Assembly (NCBI RefSeq): GCF_020911885.1
Contig: NZ_CP087132.1
Location: 3,286,001 to 3,350,000 of the forward strand
Length of the DNA stretch: 64,000 nucleotides
From: Flavobacterium acetivorans
GTDB lineage: Bacteria; Bacteroidota; Bacteroidia; Flavobacteriales; Flavobacteriaceae
Reading direction: 5' to 3'
The translations under genes were made by a program, and so were the position numbers. Shown here piece after piece: positions 9,788 through 19,471 of the stretch; position 1 is the stretch's first letter, and each line of letters starts with the position of its first letter. Under the pieces are notes generated by a model. It was not told where the DNA came from. It saw nothing but the letters and a program-made list of their open reading frames with translations, and ran no database searches.

Positions 9788-9818
9788 AAAACTCGCTACT
9801 TGTTAGCGAGTTTTTTTT
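9788..9818 (+). terminator. Intrinsic terminator after the metalloprotease gene
   Basis: An 11-base stem AAAACTCGCTA pairs with TAGCGAGTTTT around a 5-base loop (9799-9803), followed by a run of T. It lies 22 bases after the 9766 stop. Confidence 0.9.
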
Positions 9819-9843
9819 ATCTTTAGCTCCTAAAAAAAGATAC

Positions 9844-10935
9844 ATGATTACATCCAGAATTATAGCAAATGGGATTTTAAAGGCAATTTTAGCAATAGTC
9901 CTAGTAACTTTATTAGTTTATTTTTTATATCAAATTCAATCTGTACTCATTTATCTTATTGTAGCTTTAATCCTAACTCTAATAGGAAACCCTATTCTAG
10001 ATTTTTTTAAGAAGCGAATGAAATTCAATCATCTTTTTGCTACCATTGGGACATTATTTATCTTTATTCTTATCATTTCTGGATTCATAATGATGTTTAT
10101 CCCTCTGGTTTGGTCCCAAAGCCAAAATTTATCACTTTTAAATACAGCTGAAATCGAAAAAAACACCATTCAATTATTCGATCAGATTCATCTTTTCCTA
10201 GAAGGCCATCATATTGATTCTTTAAAAATATTAAAAGAAGCCAATATCACTTCTAAAATCAATTTTAATCTTATTCCCAATTTTTTAAACGCCGTTCTTG
10301 GAACTATTAGTAGTTTTGGAATGGGATTAGCTTCGGTTTTGTTTATTGCTTTTTTCTTCCTTAAAGACAGAGCATTATTTATTAGAAGCGCTAAAAAACT
10401 GATTCCCGATAGTCACGAAGACCAAATTTTAAATTCTTTGGAGAAAATTAATTTTCTCTTATCTCGCTACTTCATTGGTTTATTGATCCAATTGTTTATT
10501 GTTTTTCTATTGTATCTTATTGTTTTACTTCTATTTGGAGTTCCAAACCCTATAGTCATTGCTTTTTTATGTGCCGTATTGAATATCGTTCCCTATATTG
10601 GCCCGCTAATCGCCTCCATTTTAGCCGCAATTCTAACAATGATTAGTCATCTAGGAAGTGACTTTCAAACAGAAACACTACCAACAACAATCTATGTACT
10701 AATTGGTTTTTGGATTGTTCAAATTATTGATAATAACTTATCTCAGCCCATCATTTTCTCCAAAAGCGTCAGCTCTCATCCATTAGAAATATTTTTAGTC
10801 ATTTTAATTGCTGGTTTTCTTTTTGGAATCTTAGGAATGATTGTTGCCGTTCCTCTTTACACCATTCTAAAAGTAATTGGTAAGGAATTTTTCCCAGAGA
10901 ACATAGTAGTCCAACTTTTAACCAAAAATCTATAA
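9844..10935 (+). CDS. AI-2E family transporter (PerM-like integral membrane protein)
   Basis: A 363-residue polytopic protein with about eight hydrophobic segments and the family's central soluble loop. The C-terminal half holds the conserved VPNPIVIAFLCAVLNIVPYIGP region and a final GILGMIVAVPLY segment, typical of AI-2E/PerM permeases. Members have been linked to autoinducer-2 export or Na+/H+ exchange, so the substrate here is open. The next gene starts 2 bases after its stop, indicating cotranscription. Confidence 0.9.
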   Translation: MITSRIIANGILKAILAIVLVTLLVYFLYQIQSVLIYLIVALILTLIGNPILDFFKKRMKFNHLFATIGTLFIFILIISGFIMMFIPLVWSQSQNLSLLNTAEIEKNTIQLFDQIHLFLEGHHIDSLKILKEANITSKINFNLIPNFLNAVLGTISSFGMGLASVLFIAFFFLKDRALFIRSAKKLIPDSHEDQILNSLEKINFLLSRYFIGLLIQLFIVFLLYLIVLLLFGVPNPIVIAFLCAVLNIVPYIGPLIASILAAILTMISHLGSDFQTETLPTTIYVLIGFWIVQIIDNNLSQPIIFSKSVSSHPLEIFLVILIAGFLFGILGMIVAVPLYTILKVIGKEFFPENIVVQLLTKNL

Positions 10936-10937
10936 TC

Positions 10938-12119
10938 TTGGATTTACAACTACTAAATCCTGAAATTCAGGGATTTATAAATACAAATATCGGCACATCA
11001 ATTTCAAAACTGGCTTTGCAAAAAAATCCTTTTCCAGAAGTGGCTTGGATTACTATTTTGAACCAAATTGAAGCCAAAACAAAAGCCAAGGACAAGCTGC
11101 CCACTTGGTATGCTGCCAAAGACATCCTCTATCCCGCTAAAATTTCGGTAGAGCAAACTTCTTCGGAAAAAACAGCTCTTTACAAATCTGCAATTGTTTC
11201 TGGCGATAGCTTGATCGATTTAACAGGTGGTTTTGGTGTAGACGATTATTATTTTGCAAAAAGAATAAAAACCGTTGTCCATTGCGAAATCAATCCTGAA
11301 TTATCGAATCTTGTACAACATAATTTCAACCAATTAGAAGTAAAAAATATCAGCTGTCATTCAGGCGACAGTTTAGCTACTTTGGCCTCTTTAAATAAAA
11401 AATGGGATTGGATCTATATCGATCCATCCAGGCGAAATGACGCCAAAGGAAAAGTATTCCTGCTCAAAGATTGTTTGCCCAATGTTCCTGATCATCTTGA
11501 TTTTTACTTTAAACATTCAAATAAAATTCTGATAAAAACGGCTCCTTTATTGGATTTATCTGCTGGTTTATCAGAACTTCAAAATGTAAAAGCGATTCAT
11601 ATTGTTGCTTTGGAGAATGAAGTCAAAGAATTATTATGGGAAATACATCAAGACTATTCGGGCGAAGTAGAAATCAAAACAGTCAACCTTTTAAAAGAAG
11701 AAACAGAAAGTTTTGACTTTGTCGTAAATCAACAATCCAAAACAGCCCATTACAGCCTACCTCAAAAATACCTATACGAGCCCAATAGTGCCATAATGAA
11801 ATCGGGCGGATTTGATGAAGTAGGATTATTTTTTAAACTCAATAAGCTACAAAAACATTCTCATTTGTACACTTCAGCAGATTTAATACCGTTTCCCGGA
11901 AGAATTTTTACAATAGAAAAATGTATTTCCTATCAAAAAAACGAAATAAAAACCCATTTAGAACAAAAGAAAGCAAATGTTACTACTCGAAATTTTCCTG
12001 AGTCAGTAGAAACGATTCGCAAAAAATGGAAAATAAAAGAAGGGGGAAATCTTTATTGTTTTTTTACAACAGACGAAGAAAACAATAAAATAGTTTTAAT
12101 TTGCACCAAAATAAAATAA
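10938..12119 (+). CDS. Class I SAM-dependent methyltransferase with THUMP-like C-terminal domain
   Basis: The 393-residue protein has a Rossmann methyltransferase core with SAM-binding LIDLTGGFGVDDYYFAK (about 93-109) and a catalytic-type DPSRR motif at 162-166, followed by the THUMP-like C-terminal domain found in this Bacteroidota family. It is probably an RNA modification enzyme; the target is unknown. The only start in the right place is TTG at 10938, 2 bases after the AI-2E gene stop; no ATG lies nearby in frame before the conserved region. The family call is firm, the substrate is inference. Confidence 0.88.
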   Translation: MDLQLLNPEIQGFINTNIGTSISKLALQKNPFPEVAWITILNQIEAKTKAKDKLPTWYAAKDILYPAKISVEQTSSEKTALYKSAIVSGDSLIDLTGGFGVDDYYFAKRIKTVVHCEINPELSNLVQHNFNQLEVKNISCHSGDSLATLASLNKKWDWIYIDPSRRNDAKGKVFLLKDCLPNVPDHLDFYFKHSNKILIKTAPLLDLSAGLSELQNVKAIHIVALENEVKELLWEIHQDYSGEVEIKTVNLLKEETESFDFVVNQQSKTAHYSLPQKYLYEPNSAIMKSGGFDEVGLFFKLNKLQKHSHLYTSADLIPFPGRIFTIEKCISYQKNEIKTHLEQKKANVTTRNFPESVETIRKKWKIKEGGNLYCFFTTDEENNKIVLICTKIK

Positions 12120-12180
12120 ACATAAAATCGCCATTAGTAACCAATTTGCTAAGCAAAAACCTATAAATAAGTTCACCTAT

Positions 12181-12747
12181 ATGAAACAGCTAATTACAAT
12201 CGTATTATTCTTTATAACAGCAAACCTATTAGCCCAAAAACCTTGTGACTACAGCGTAAATGTCAATGATTCCATTGGTACTTACAAATCAACCAGAGAG
12301 TACATTGTACATGAGAAAATTTTTGGTGGAAATTCAAATTATATCTTTTATTCCTTGGCTTCTACAGACGGCATGCCTACTTTAAATGTGCAGCTTCTTC
12401 AAAAAAGCAAAGACTTTTTGAAGGCAAACTGTTTCGATAAAAATTCTAAATTAATTTTACAACTAAATAACGGAACCATAATTACGATGCTGCATATCGA
12501 TCAAGAAAATTGCGGAACAATGATTCGTGACGACAAAGGTTTTGACAATCGTGTCAATACCGGCAATTTTATGTTTATGAAAGGGAGTATCGAAGAATTA
12601 AAAAAATCTCCGGTATCTATGATGCGCATCCAATATTTAACCGGAACTGAAGATTATATCCTTAGAAGAGAATTAAAATCAGAATTAGACAATAAGACCT
12701 ATCATCCAGAAAACTTTTTTATTGATAATTTACACTGTATTGAATGA
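12181..12747 (+). CDS. Hypothetical secreted protein
   Basis: A 188-residue protein with a clear N-terminal signal peptide (hydrophobic MKQLITIVLFFITANLLAQ, cleavage expected after LAQ). The mature part, of mixed alpha/beta composition, has four cysteines (near CDYSV, NCFDK, ENCGT and LHCIE), compatible with disulfides outside the cytoplasm. I recognise no domain. It stands alone between a methyltransferase gene on the same strand and a convergent PorP/SprF gene, with a bidirectional terminator after it. Confidence 0.75.
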   Translation: MKQLITIVLFFITANLLAQKPCDYSVNVNDSIGTYKSTREYIVHEKIFGGNSNYIFYSLASTDGMPTLNVQLLQKSKDFLKANCFDKNSKLILQLNNGTIITMLHIDQENCGTMIRDDKGFDNRVNTGNFMFMKGSIEELKKSPVSMMRIQYLTGTEDYILRRELKSELDNKTYHPENFFIDNLHCIE

Positions 12748-12858
12748 TATGGTGTATCAAAAATTTATAGTTCTGTCACAATCATTTGCATAATGTATTC
12801 CCTATATTATTTAAATGAAGTTGTTCGATTCCAATCTAATATTCTCCTATTCTCCACA

Positions 12859-12898
12859 AAAAAACCTTGTAATCAACTAATTTACAAGGGTTTTTTAT
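12859..12898. terminator. Bidirectional intrinsic terminator between convergent genes
   Basis: CCTTGTAA (to 12872) pairs with TTACAAGG (from 12882), with A runs before and T runs after, so it can stop transcription from both sides between the secreted-protein gene and the porP/sprF-like gene. Confidence 0.85.
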
Positions 12899-12921
12899 TT
12901 TTTTCAAACTTTAGACAAAGG

Positions 12922-13866
12922 CTAAAACCCTATGTTATCAGCCGAATTGATAAAACTACAACTGGCACACTCTCTACGCATATCTTTTGACTGTCTGAAT
13001 GTATACTTGAGATAAAATTGATGCGATGATGGAGCAAATTTTCCTAAGTTAGTTATCGTATGATCGTAAGCGTAACCAGCCTGAAAATCTTTAAGCATGT
13101 TCATCCCTATAATTCCGGTAATCGCTGAATCCCAACGATAAGAAGCTCCAAAACGGAATTTTTCCTGAAATTCAAAATTAAAAGCTAAATCTATAGCCAA
13201 AGGCGCTCCTGTAACTGCCTTAGCCAATATCGATGGCTTAAACAGCAATTCATCATTCAATGGCATTTGGTATCCTGTCGAAAAATAAATATGCGGCCTT
13301 GTAGTAACCGTGGCTACTTTAACTGTTGGATTATAGTTCTCTTTAATAAAATTAGGAGTGGATAAACTTATAAACCAACTTGGGGTATTGAATAAAAAAC
13401 CAACTCCTACACGAGGAGATATCTTATTCTCAATATTATTTTCAAAACTATAATCGCCCATATCTTTGATATCAAGAAGTGAGTAATCAACATTTAACAC
13501 ATTAAAACCTCCTTTAAGACCAAAAGTAAACATGTTTAAATCATCAATAAAAATGGTATAGGAATAGTCCGCCGTGACAATTAATTCCTCTGTTATTCCA
13601 AGCTTATCACTAATGACATTAAAACCGGTTCCCATGTTTAACGTAAGAGGAATATTCACATTGAGGTTCTTACTTTCCGGAGCTCCATCCAGTCCTACAA
13701 ACTGTGATCGGTGTATTAGTAATACACTTCCATCAAAAAAACCGGCAAATGCAGGGTTAAAACTCGACATGTTAAGTTTATAGTCTGAAAACTGTACATC
13801 TTGTTGTGCATTGATAGTGACAAAAGAAAAAGTAAATACTAAGACTAAAATATAATTGAATTTCAT
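12922..13866 (-). CDS. PorP/SprF family type IX secretion system membrane protein
   Basis: A 314-residue outer-membrane beta-barrel-like protein with a signal peptide ending near TINAQQ, followed by the characteristic start QDVQFSDYKLNMSSFNPAFAG. That is the PorP/SprF signature (a Q-x-x-x-FS-Y start and NPA-AG). Family members assist export or surface attachment of type IX substrates and are usually encoded right after a large adhesin with a type B C-terminal domain. No such adhesin is adjacent here, so this is an orphan copy. A TATTTTTG -7-like element lies at 14029-14036 on the minus strand. Confidence 0.9.
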   Translation of the reverse strand: MKFNYILVLVFTFSFVTINAQQDVQFSDYKLNMSSFNPAFAGFFDGSVLLIHRSQFVGLDGAPESKNLNVNIPLTLNMGTGFNVISDKLGITEELIVTADYSYTIFIDDLNMFTFGLKGGFNVLNVDYSLLDIKDMGDYSFENNIENKISPRVGVGFLFNTPSWFISLSTPNFIKENYNPTVKVATVTTRPHIYFSTGYQMPLNDELLFKPSILAKAVTGAPLAIDLAFNFEFQEKFRFGASYRWDSAITGIIGMNMLKDFQAGYAYDHTITNLGKFAPSSHQFYLKYTFRQSKDMRRECASCSFINSADNIGF

Positions 13867-14313
13867 AAGCTCTTTCTAGCTAATTGAGTATTAGTTTAAA
13901 TATAAAAAATTTTGTTTATCCTCTAATAAGGTGGAAGCACTGAGAGGAATACCTCTTGTAGCTGTTTCATACCGGATAAGCTCTGGTTCATTTGTAATAA
14001 ATCTGTAATTGTAAACTCTTTTTATCTACAAAAATACTGTATTTTATTACAACTTATGATAAGTAGCTCCTTAATAATATTAGCTACGTTAATACGACCG
14101 CATTGGTACATTTAAACGCCAAAAAAAGTTTTGAAAAAAAATTAAGTTATTATTATCAAATTCAAGTTGTGTTTCGTTTTACAAAAAAATCGAATCAAAA
14201 TTCTATAGTCATAATAATCTTTTACAATGTCTGTCATTATTAATTTTAAGCGTCCGTTAACACTTTATTCCATTTATAGACAAAAAAGAACACAAACATT
14301 TAACTTTCAGCTG
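13867..14313. other. Noncoding divergent intergenic region
   Basis: About 450 AT-rich bases between the divergent porP/sprF-like and L,D-transpeptidase genes. It holds short inverted repeats (AGAGG/CCTCT near 13942; GTAGCT/AGCTAC near 14056-14081) and a TATTTTTG element on the minus strand at 14029-14036. I see no gene or RNA I can support. Confidence 0.45.
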
Positions 14314-14346
14314 TTTGCATGACACTAATTTATTTTATTACCTTTG
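14314..14346 (+). promoter_or_regulatory. Strong Bacteroidota-type promoter for the L,D-transpeptidase gene
   Basis: TTTG (14314-14317), a 21-base spacer and TACCTTTG (14339-14346) match the consensus fully. Transcription would start near 14352, giving a leader of about 95 bases before the ATG at 14448. Confidence 0.8.
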
Positions 14347-14447
14347 CATTTTAAAAATAAACTGCCTCAAAAAATAAGGAATTAATAAAAAAGCGTTTTT
14401 ATCAATTCTCAAAATCAAATAGAAATCATTGATACATACATCAAATA

Positions 14448-15071
14448 ATGAGAAGAATAACTTTTATATTAATCTCCATCGGGTTATTGTTTTTAAGTGT
14501 CAAAATTTTCTCTAGAGATTTTGCAACTAGCTCTTTTACTCATGTAGAGTCTGATAATTCAACAGTCGAAAAACTTCTGCAACAAGTAAATTCAATAAAG
14601 AAATTAGTCCGTAATAATCCCAATTACAATGAAGAAATTGCCTTTTTTATCGATATGAAAATCATGTCAGGGAAAAACAGATTTTTTATTTATGATTTAA
14701 AAAATGACAGCATAATTGATCAAGGATTAGTAGCACATGGTTTGGGTTCAAAAATAAAAGTGGATGGTTCTCAAAGATTCAGTAATGAAAATAGTTCTTT
14801 CTGTACCGCTCTGGGAAAATATTCTATTGGAAAAAGTTATCAAGGTAAGTTTGGCAAAGCTTATAAACTGTATGGATTAGAAAACACAAACAATAATGCC
14901 TTTATGAGAAATATTGTACTTCATAAATTTGAAAGTGTCCCTTATGAAGAGCAACAAAGCCAAATATGTCACAGTTTAGGATGTCCGATGGTTAATGAAA
15001 CCTACTACAAAAGAATTGAAAAACTAATTGACAATTCTAAAAAAAATATCATTTTGGATATTTATTATTAG
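14448..15071 (+). CDS. Murein L,D-transpeptidase catalytic domain family protein
   Basis: A 207-residue envelope protein with an N-terminal hydrophobic signal or anchor (residues 4-22). The C-terminal part contains the SLGCPMV motif with the catalytic cysteine, plus a conserved upstream histidine in IVLHKFE. These features are typical of the YkuD-like murein L,D-transpeptidase catalytic family, which crosslinks or attaches peptides at meso-diaminopimelate in peptidoglycan. The short length and lack of LysM or SPOR domains are normal for this Bacteroidota group. It has its own strong promoter and is convergent with the SulP gene. Confidence 0.9.
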   Translation: MRRITFILISIGLLFLSVKIFSRDFATSSFTHVESDNSTVEKLLQQVNSIKKLVRNNPNYNEEIAFFIDMKIMSGKNRFFIYDLKNDSIIDQGLVAHGLGSKIKVDGSQRFSNENSSFCTALGKYSIGKSYQGKFGKAYKLYGLENTNNNAFMRNIVLHKFESVPYEEQQSQICHSLGCPMVNETYYKRIEKLIDNSKKNIILDIYY

Positions 15072-15087
15072 AGCAAGCTAAAAAAAA

Positions 15088-16620
15088 TCAATCCACAGCC
15101 ACTTTATAGGTTGGATCTTCCATGATGTTAATTTCAATAACTCCTTCAGCGTTTTGCAACAGCTGACGGCAATCAGCGCTCAAATGAAGAAGATGGATTT
15201 TCTTACCCACTTTGGCATAGCGTTCCGTTATTTTATTTACGGCATCAATAGCGCTCATATCGGAAATTTTACTTTCCTTAAAATCAATAATCACTTCCTG
15301 CGGATCATTAAAAACATCAAATTTTTCTGTAAATACTGCTGTAGATCCAAAGAATAGTGGACCGTATATCTCATAGTGTTTTATCCCTTTATCATCAATA
15401 TATTTTCTGGCACGAATGCGTTTGGCACTTTCCCAAGCAAAAACTAAGGCAGAGATGATCACTCCAATTAAAACGGCTAAAGCCAAATTATGAAGTACTA
15501 CCGTTATTCCGGCCACTAAGATTAAAACAAAAATATCGTGTTTTGGCATTTTATTGATGATTCGAAAACTAACCCATTCAAAGGTCCCTATGGCAACCAT
15601 AATCATCACGCCCACCAAAGCTGCAATTGGTAATTTTTCGATTACGGGCGCCGCAAACAAAATAATTACCAAAATCGTTAATGCAGCAACAATCCCTGAT
15701 AAACGAGCTCTGGAACCAGCTGAAAGATTTACTAAAGTTTGGGCAATCATAGGACAGCCACCCATACCAAAGAAAAAACCATTCAAAATATTTGCACTTC
15801 CCTGAGCAATACATTCGCGATTACCACTGCCTTTTGTCCCCGTGATCTCATCCACTAAGTTTAAAGTCAATAAGCCTTCGGTTAAGCCTACCGAGGCCAT
15901 AATTAAAGCGTAAGGAAAAATAAGTTGCAAAGTTTCAAAATTCAAAGGAATTTCAGGAATGTGAAATGGAGGAAAACCACCACTTATCGATGCAATATCA
16001 GCCACTGTTTTAGTCTGAATTCCCAAACCTAAAACCACGATAAAAACGACAATAATAGCCACTAATGAAGCTGGAACAGCCTTGGTTATTTTTGGAAAAA
16101 AAATCACAATAGCAATAGTTAATGCCACCAGAGCTAACATAATAAACATAGGACTACCAGAAAGCCAGACTGACTCCCCATTTATCATTGTTTTGAACTG
16201 TTCTATTTGGGACATAAAAATAATGATTGCCAAGCCGTTCACAAAACCAAACATCACCGGCTGTGGTACCAAGCGTATAAATTTCCCTAATTTAAAAAGT
16301 CCAACCATAATTTGGAGCACACCGGCCAAAGCCACTGCAGCAAACACATATTCTAAACCATGAGATTTCATCAAAGCAATCAGTACAATGACCGTTGCTC
16401 CCGCACCACCCGATATTAAACCCGGTCTTCCACCAAAAATTGCTGTGACTAAACCCATAATAAATGCCGCATACAAGCCTACCAACGGAGGAAAACCTGC
16501 TAAGATTGCAAACGACAATGATTCTGGAATCATGGTCATAGCCACTGTTAAGCCAGCTAATATTTCTGTTTTGTAATTTACTTTTTGAGCAAAGTCAAAT
16601 AAATTAAAATATTGTTTCAT
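15088..16620 (-). CDS. SulP family inorganic anion transporter with STAS domain
   Basis: From the ATG at 16620 the protein has 510 residues: a polytopic SulP/SLC26 core starting MKQYFNLFDFAQKVNYKTEILAG, with the conserved MTMIPESLSFAILAGFPPLVGLYAAF region, followed by a C-terminal cytoplasmic STAS domain (about 400-510). SulP proteins import sulfate, bicarbonate or related anions; the substrate cannot be told here. The frame is open 75 bases further upstream to 16695, but that extension is unlike the family's N-terminus. A good promoter lies at 16779-16808. It sits beside D-lactate dehydrogenase and other stress-type genes. Confidence 0.92.
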   Translation of the reverse strand: MKQYFNLFDFAQKVNYKTEILAGLTVAMTMIPESLSFAILAGFPPLVGLYAAFIMGLVTAIFGGRPGLISGGAGATVIVLIALMKSHGLEYVFAAVALAGVLQIMVGLFKLGKFIRLVPQPVMFGFVNGLAIIIFMSQIEQFKTMINGESVWLSGSPMFIMLALVALTIAIVIFFPKITKAVPASLVAIIVVFIVVLGLGIQTKTVADIASISGGFPPFHIPEIPLNFETLQLIFPYALIMASVGLTEGLLTLNLVDEITGTKGSGNRECIAQGSANILNGFFFGMGGCPMIAQTLVNLSAGSRARLSGIVAALTILVIILFAAPVIEKLPIAALVGVMIMVAIGTFEWVSFRIINKMPKHDIFVLILVAGITVVLHNLALAVLIGVIISALVFAWESAKRIRARKYIDDKGIKHYEIYGPLFFGSTAVFTEKFDVFNDPQEVIIDFKESKISDMSAIDAVNKITERYAKVGKKIHLLHLSADCRQLLQNAEGVIEINIMEDPTYKVAVD

Positions 16621-16778
16621 TCTTTTTATAAAATTTATAAAATGATAAGCAGATGGAAAATTTATAATTCCGAATAGGAATAATAAAACCAACAATTTTT
16701 GAGGTGAAAATGGAGTAATACCTCATTCAAAGCTAAAAAACCTTAAAAGCTGGATTAATATTCTTTTCAAAGAAATGG

Positions 16779-16808
16779 CAAATGTAAATCTTTTTAACAG
16801 ATGTTCAA
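16779..16808 (-). promoter_or_regulatory. Promoter for the SulP transporter gene
   Basis: On the minus strand TTG (16806-16808), a 19-base spacer and TACATTTG (16779-16786) match the Bacteroidota consensus well. The leader would be about 150 bases. Confidence 0.6.
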
Positions 16809-17108
16809 TTAGAAAATAGGAGATCAAGAAAAACTACATAGATGTAATTGACTTAAAATTTAGGTCAAAAAACCTTAAACCTAAAACAAACAAGCAATAC
16901 ACGTACAAAAAACTGTATATCAAGCATTTAAACAAAGACTTTTCAACAATAAAAAAAATAAATTGATTAAATTTACAGTAGCGATTTTAGCTAGCCCAAG
17001 ATTTGCCATTATTTTACTTTCAGCCGCAAAAAAAGATACTCCCAAAAATCGTCTTTGTAATCATTCAAAAAACTACAGCATAGGCTTTAGCAAATAAAAA
17101 CAGAAATA
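16809..17108. other. Noncoding region upstream of the D-lactate dehydrogenase gene
   Basis: About 300 AT-rich bases. TTGATTAAATTTA at 16963-16975 is one base short of a perfect TAnnTTTG -7 element and resembles the TTGATTAAATTTG upstream of cbpA at 25699-25711. I see nothing else convincing. Confidence 0.35.
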
Positions 17109-18101
17109 ATGAAAATATTAGTATACAGCACCCATGATTATGATAAATTTTTCTTGGAAAAAGCTACCCATGGCAAACTGGAATTGGTCTATACAGACCT
17201 GCAATTAAATGAAAACACTATAAATCTTGCCAAAGGATTTGATGCGATTTCACTTTTCACATCCGATTACGCAACAGCGTCAATCTTAGAGAAACTATAT
17301 ACCTATGGCATAAAATATATTGCTTTACGATCTGCGGGCTACGACAATATTGATCTAAAAAAGGCACGATCATTAGGGATTAAAGTAGCTAATATTCCTG
17401 ATTATTCTCCCTATGCGGTGGCAGAGCATGCGGTAGCTTTATTAATGGCACTAAATCGCAAAATTATTCTGGGACAAAAATTGATGCAAATGGGAGATTA
17501 TCGTTTGGATAATCTAATTGGTTTTGATTTACATGGAAAAACAGTTGGAATTGTTGGAACCGGAAAAATAGGTTCTGCTTTTGCAAAAATAATGCATGGA
17601 TTTGGTTGCAAATTATTGGCTTGTGACCCTAAGGAAAATAAAAAACTGATTCAGGAAACCAATATTACTTATACAACCATAGAAGAACTATGTCAAAATT
17701 CAGATGTGATTTCGATTCATTGTCCGCTTAATCCTGAAACAAAATTTATGTTGAACGGAAGTCTTTTCAAACTAATGAAAAAAGGTGTTTTCTTTATCAA
17801 TACAGCCCGCGGTATGATTGTAAATACCGAAGACTTAATAGAAGCATTAAACACCGGAACTGTTGCAGCTGCTGGCCTGGATGTATATGAGAAAGAGAAA
17901 ACAATCTTCTTTCACAACCTTATCAATAAAAAAATAGAGGACAATATATTTACCATCCTTCGCTCCCATCCACATGTATTGATCACAGGACATCAGGGCT
18001 TTTTGACCAATGAAGCTTTACAGGGAATTGCCGTTAGTACCATTGCTAATTTGAATGCTTGGGCCTACAATGGCATTTCAGTAAATGAATTAAACGAATA
18101 G
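17109..18101 (+). CDS. ldhA: D-lactate dehydrogenase (2-hydroxyacid dehydrogenase family)
   Basis: A 330-residue cytoplasmic NAD-dependent dehydrogenase of the D-specific 2-hydroxyacid family, reducing pyruvate to D-lactate and regenerating NAD+ in fermentation. It has substrate-binding RSAGYDNIDL (74-83), nucleotide-binding GTGKIG (150-155), catalytic Arg234 in NTARGMIVN, the glutamate stretch DVYEKE (258-263) and His295 in TGHQGFLT. The long ADH-type TGHQGF ending and overall length fit LdhA better than phosphoglycerate or glycerate dehydrogenases. It is followed after 266 bases by the M50 protease gene. Confidence 0.92.
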   Translation: MKILVYSTHDYDKFFLEKATHGKLELVYTDLQLNENTINLAKGFDAISLFTSDYATASILEKLYTYGIKYIALRSAGYDNIDLKKARSLGIKVANIPDYSPYAVAEHAVALLMALNRKIILGQKLMQMGDYRLDNLIGFDLHGKTVGIVGTGKIGSAFAKIMHGFGCKLLACDPKENKKLIQETNITYTTIEELCQNSDVISIHCPLNPETKFMLNGSLFKLMKKGVFFINTARGMIVNTEDLIEALNTGTVAAAGLDVYEKEKTIFFHNLINKKIEDNIFTILRSHPHVLITGHQGFLTNEALQGIAVSTIANLNAWAYNGISVNELNE

Positions 18102-18367
18102 TACAATTCCATTTTCTTATTACTAATCGATTGTTTTCTCTGTCAATTGAGAAGTAGCTTATTTAGTAGTTCATTAAGACAACCGAGCAATTTTAGACAG
18201 CATTATTCTAATTTCAAATTCTTTAGATTCTTAAAAAAATATCGTAAATTAGTACAGCCCTAGATGTTTTTCCATTTTCTTAAAAACAATACAACCTACT
18301 ATTTTTTAAATGATTTAAGCTTATTTCATGTAATTCTACTATAACGAATAGTATTAAATTTAAAAAA

Positions 18368-19471
18368 ATGAAAGGAACATTCAAACTCGGGAAAATTTCA
18401 GGAATTGGCTTGTTTATTCATTGGACCTTTTCATTACTGATTGCCTTCATCATTTTTATTAATTATCGATCGGGTTATAATACAATTCAGATGCTGTGGT
18501 CTGTGGGATTCATTGTGAGTATTTTTATCACTGTTGTTTTACACGAATTAGGGCATGCTTTGGCGGCAAAAAACTTTGGCATCACAACCAAGGACATTAC
18601 TTTGCTTCCCATAGGCGGATTAGCCCGACTGGAAAGACTACCCGAAAAACCTTCAGAGGAATTAATTGTAGCCTTTGCCGGACCAATGGTAAACCTTGGT
18701 TTAGCTCTAATAACGGGCTTTTTTATTACACTACCAGAAAATCCTGAATTAATGACTACACAACTATCAGGGGGAATAAATGCTCATAATTTCTTTCTTA
18801 ACTTCTTTATTGTAAATATTGCGCTGGCTGTTTTTAATTTGATTCCGGCTTTCCCCATGGATGGCGGAAGGGTTCTAAGAGCATTACTTGCCTTCAAATT
18901 TAAAAGACATGTGGCAACAAAAATAGCGGCGCGTATTGGACAACTTTTAGCAGTAGGTTTTATTATTTTAGGTTTTTTTTCGAATCCCTTCCTCATTTTC
19001 ATAGGCTTATTTGTCATTATGGGCGCACAAATGGAAACCGAATATACCGAATCTAAATACATTCTAAAAGGCTATAAAGTACGTGATGTGTTAATGAAGC
19101 AATACCAATCTATTGATGTCAATGAACCCATAAAAACAGCCGTTGCTCTGTTACTTGATAGCCAATCCAAAACGTTTCTAATCACCGAAAATGGCGAACC
19201 CGTTGGAACCTTAAACCGGGATCAAATGATAATGGCGCTTTCCCAAAAAGGAGAAAATACCCCTATACATACCGCCATGAATAAAAACCTAATTTTCCTT
19301 GACGTAGAAACACTTTTGGAAGACATTTTTGAAATGGTTTTCAGCAATAAATCCAATTTAATGCTTGTCATGGAAAACAATCAATTCATAGGCACTCTGG
19401 ATACCGAGAATCTTTTAGAATTTTTATTAATCAAAGAGGTTAAAACCCAAAAAACGTATGCTAACGAGTAA
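18368..19471 (+). CDS. Site-2 protease (M50) family membrane protease with two CBS domains
   Basis: A 367-residue intramembrane metalloprotease. The first motif HELGH (59-63) supplies two zinc ligands and the general base; the second motif FPMDGGRVLRA supplies the third ligand at Asp165. About six membrane segments fill residues 10-225, followed by a tandem pair of CBS domains (about 228-355) that probably sense adenine nucleotides. This architecture is a known site-2 protease subgroup, often found with stress and low-oxygen genes. Its substrate is unknown. Its end overlaps the next gene by 14 bases. Confidence 0.92.
   Translation: MKGTFKLGKISGIGLFIHWTFSLLIAFIIFINYRSGYNTIQMLWSVGFIVSIFITVVLHELGHALAAKNFGITTKDITLLPIGGLARLERLPEKPSEELIVAFAGPMVNLGLALITGFFITLPENPELMTTQLSGGINAHNFFLNFFIVNIALAVFNLIPAFPMDGGRVLRALLAFKFKRHVATKIAARIGQLLAVGFIILGFFSNPFLIFIGLFVIMGAQMETEYTESKYILKGYKVRDVLMKQYQSIDVNEPIKTAVALLLDSQSKTFLITENGEPVGTLNRDQMIMALSQKGENTPIHTAMNKNLIFLDVETLLEDIFEMVFSNKSNLMLVMENNQFIGTLDTENLLEFLLIKEVKTQKTYANE

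Noticed and set aside
12793..12990. 65-codon plus-strand frame after the secreted-protein gene
   Set aside because: It runs through a clear bidirectional terminator hairpin (12859-12898) and into the antisense end of the PorP/SprF gene; it has no promoter or recognisable sequence.
13936..14085. Small RNA in the spacer before the transpeptidase gene
   Set aside because: Only short weak hairpins occur and there is no terminator or promoter pair to define a transcript.
16621..16695. N-terminal extension of the SulP gene
   Set aside because: The family normally starts at the ATG at 16620 and the extension has no similarity or promoter in front that favours it.
19458..19471. Possible frameshift between the M50 protease and PLD genes
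   Set aside because: Both proteins have full-length domains with normal ends, so the 14-base overlap is ordinary coupling.
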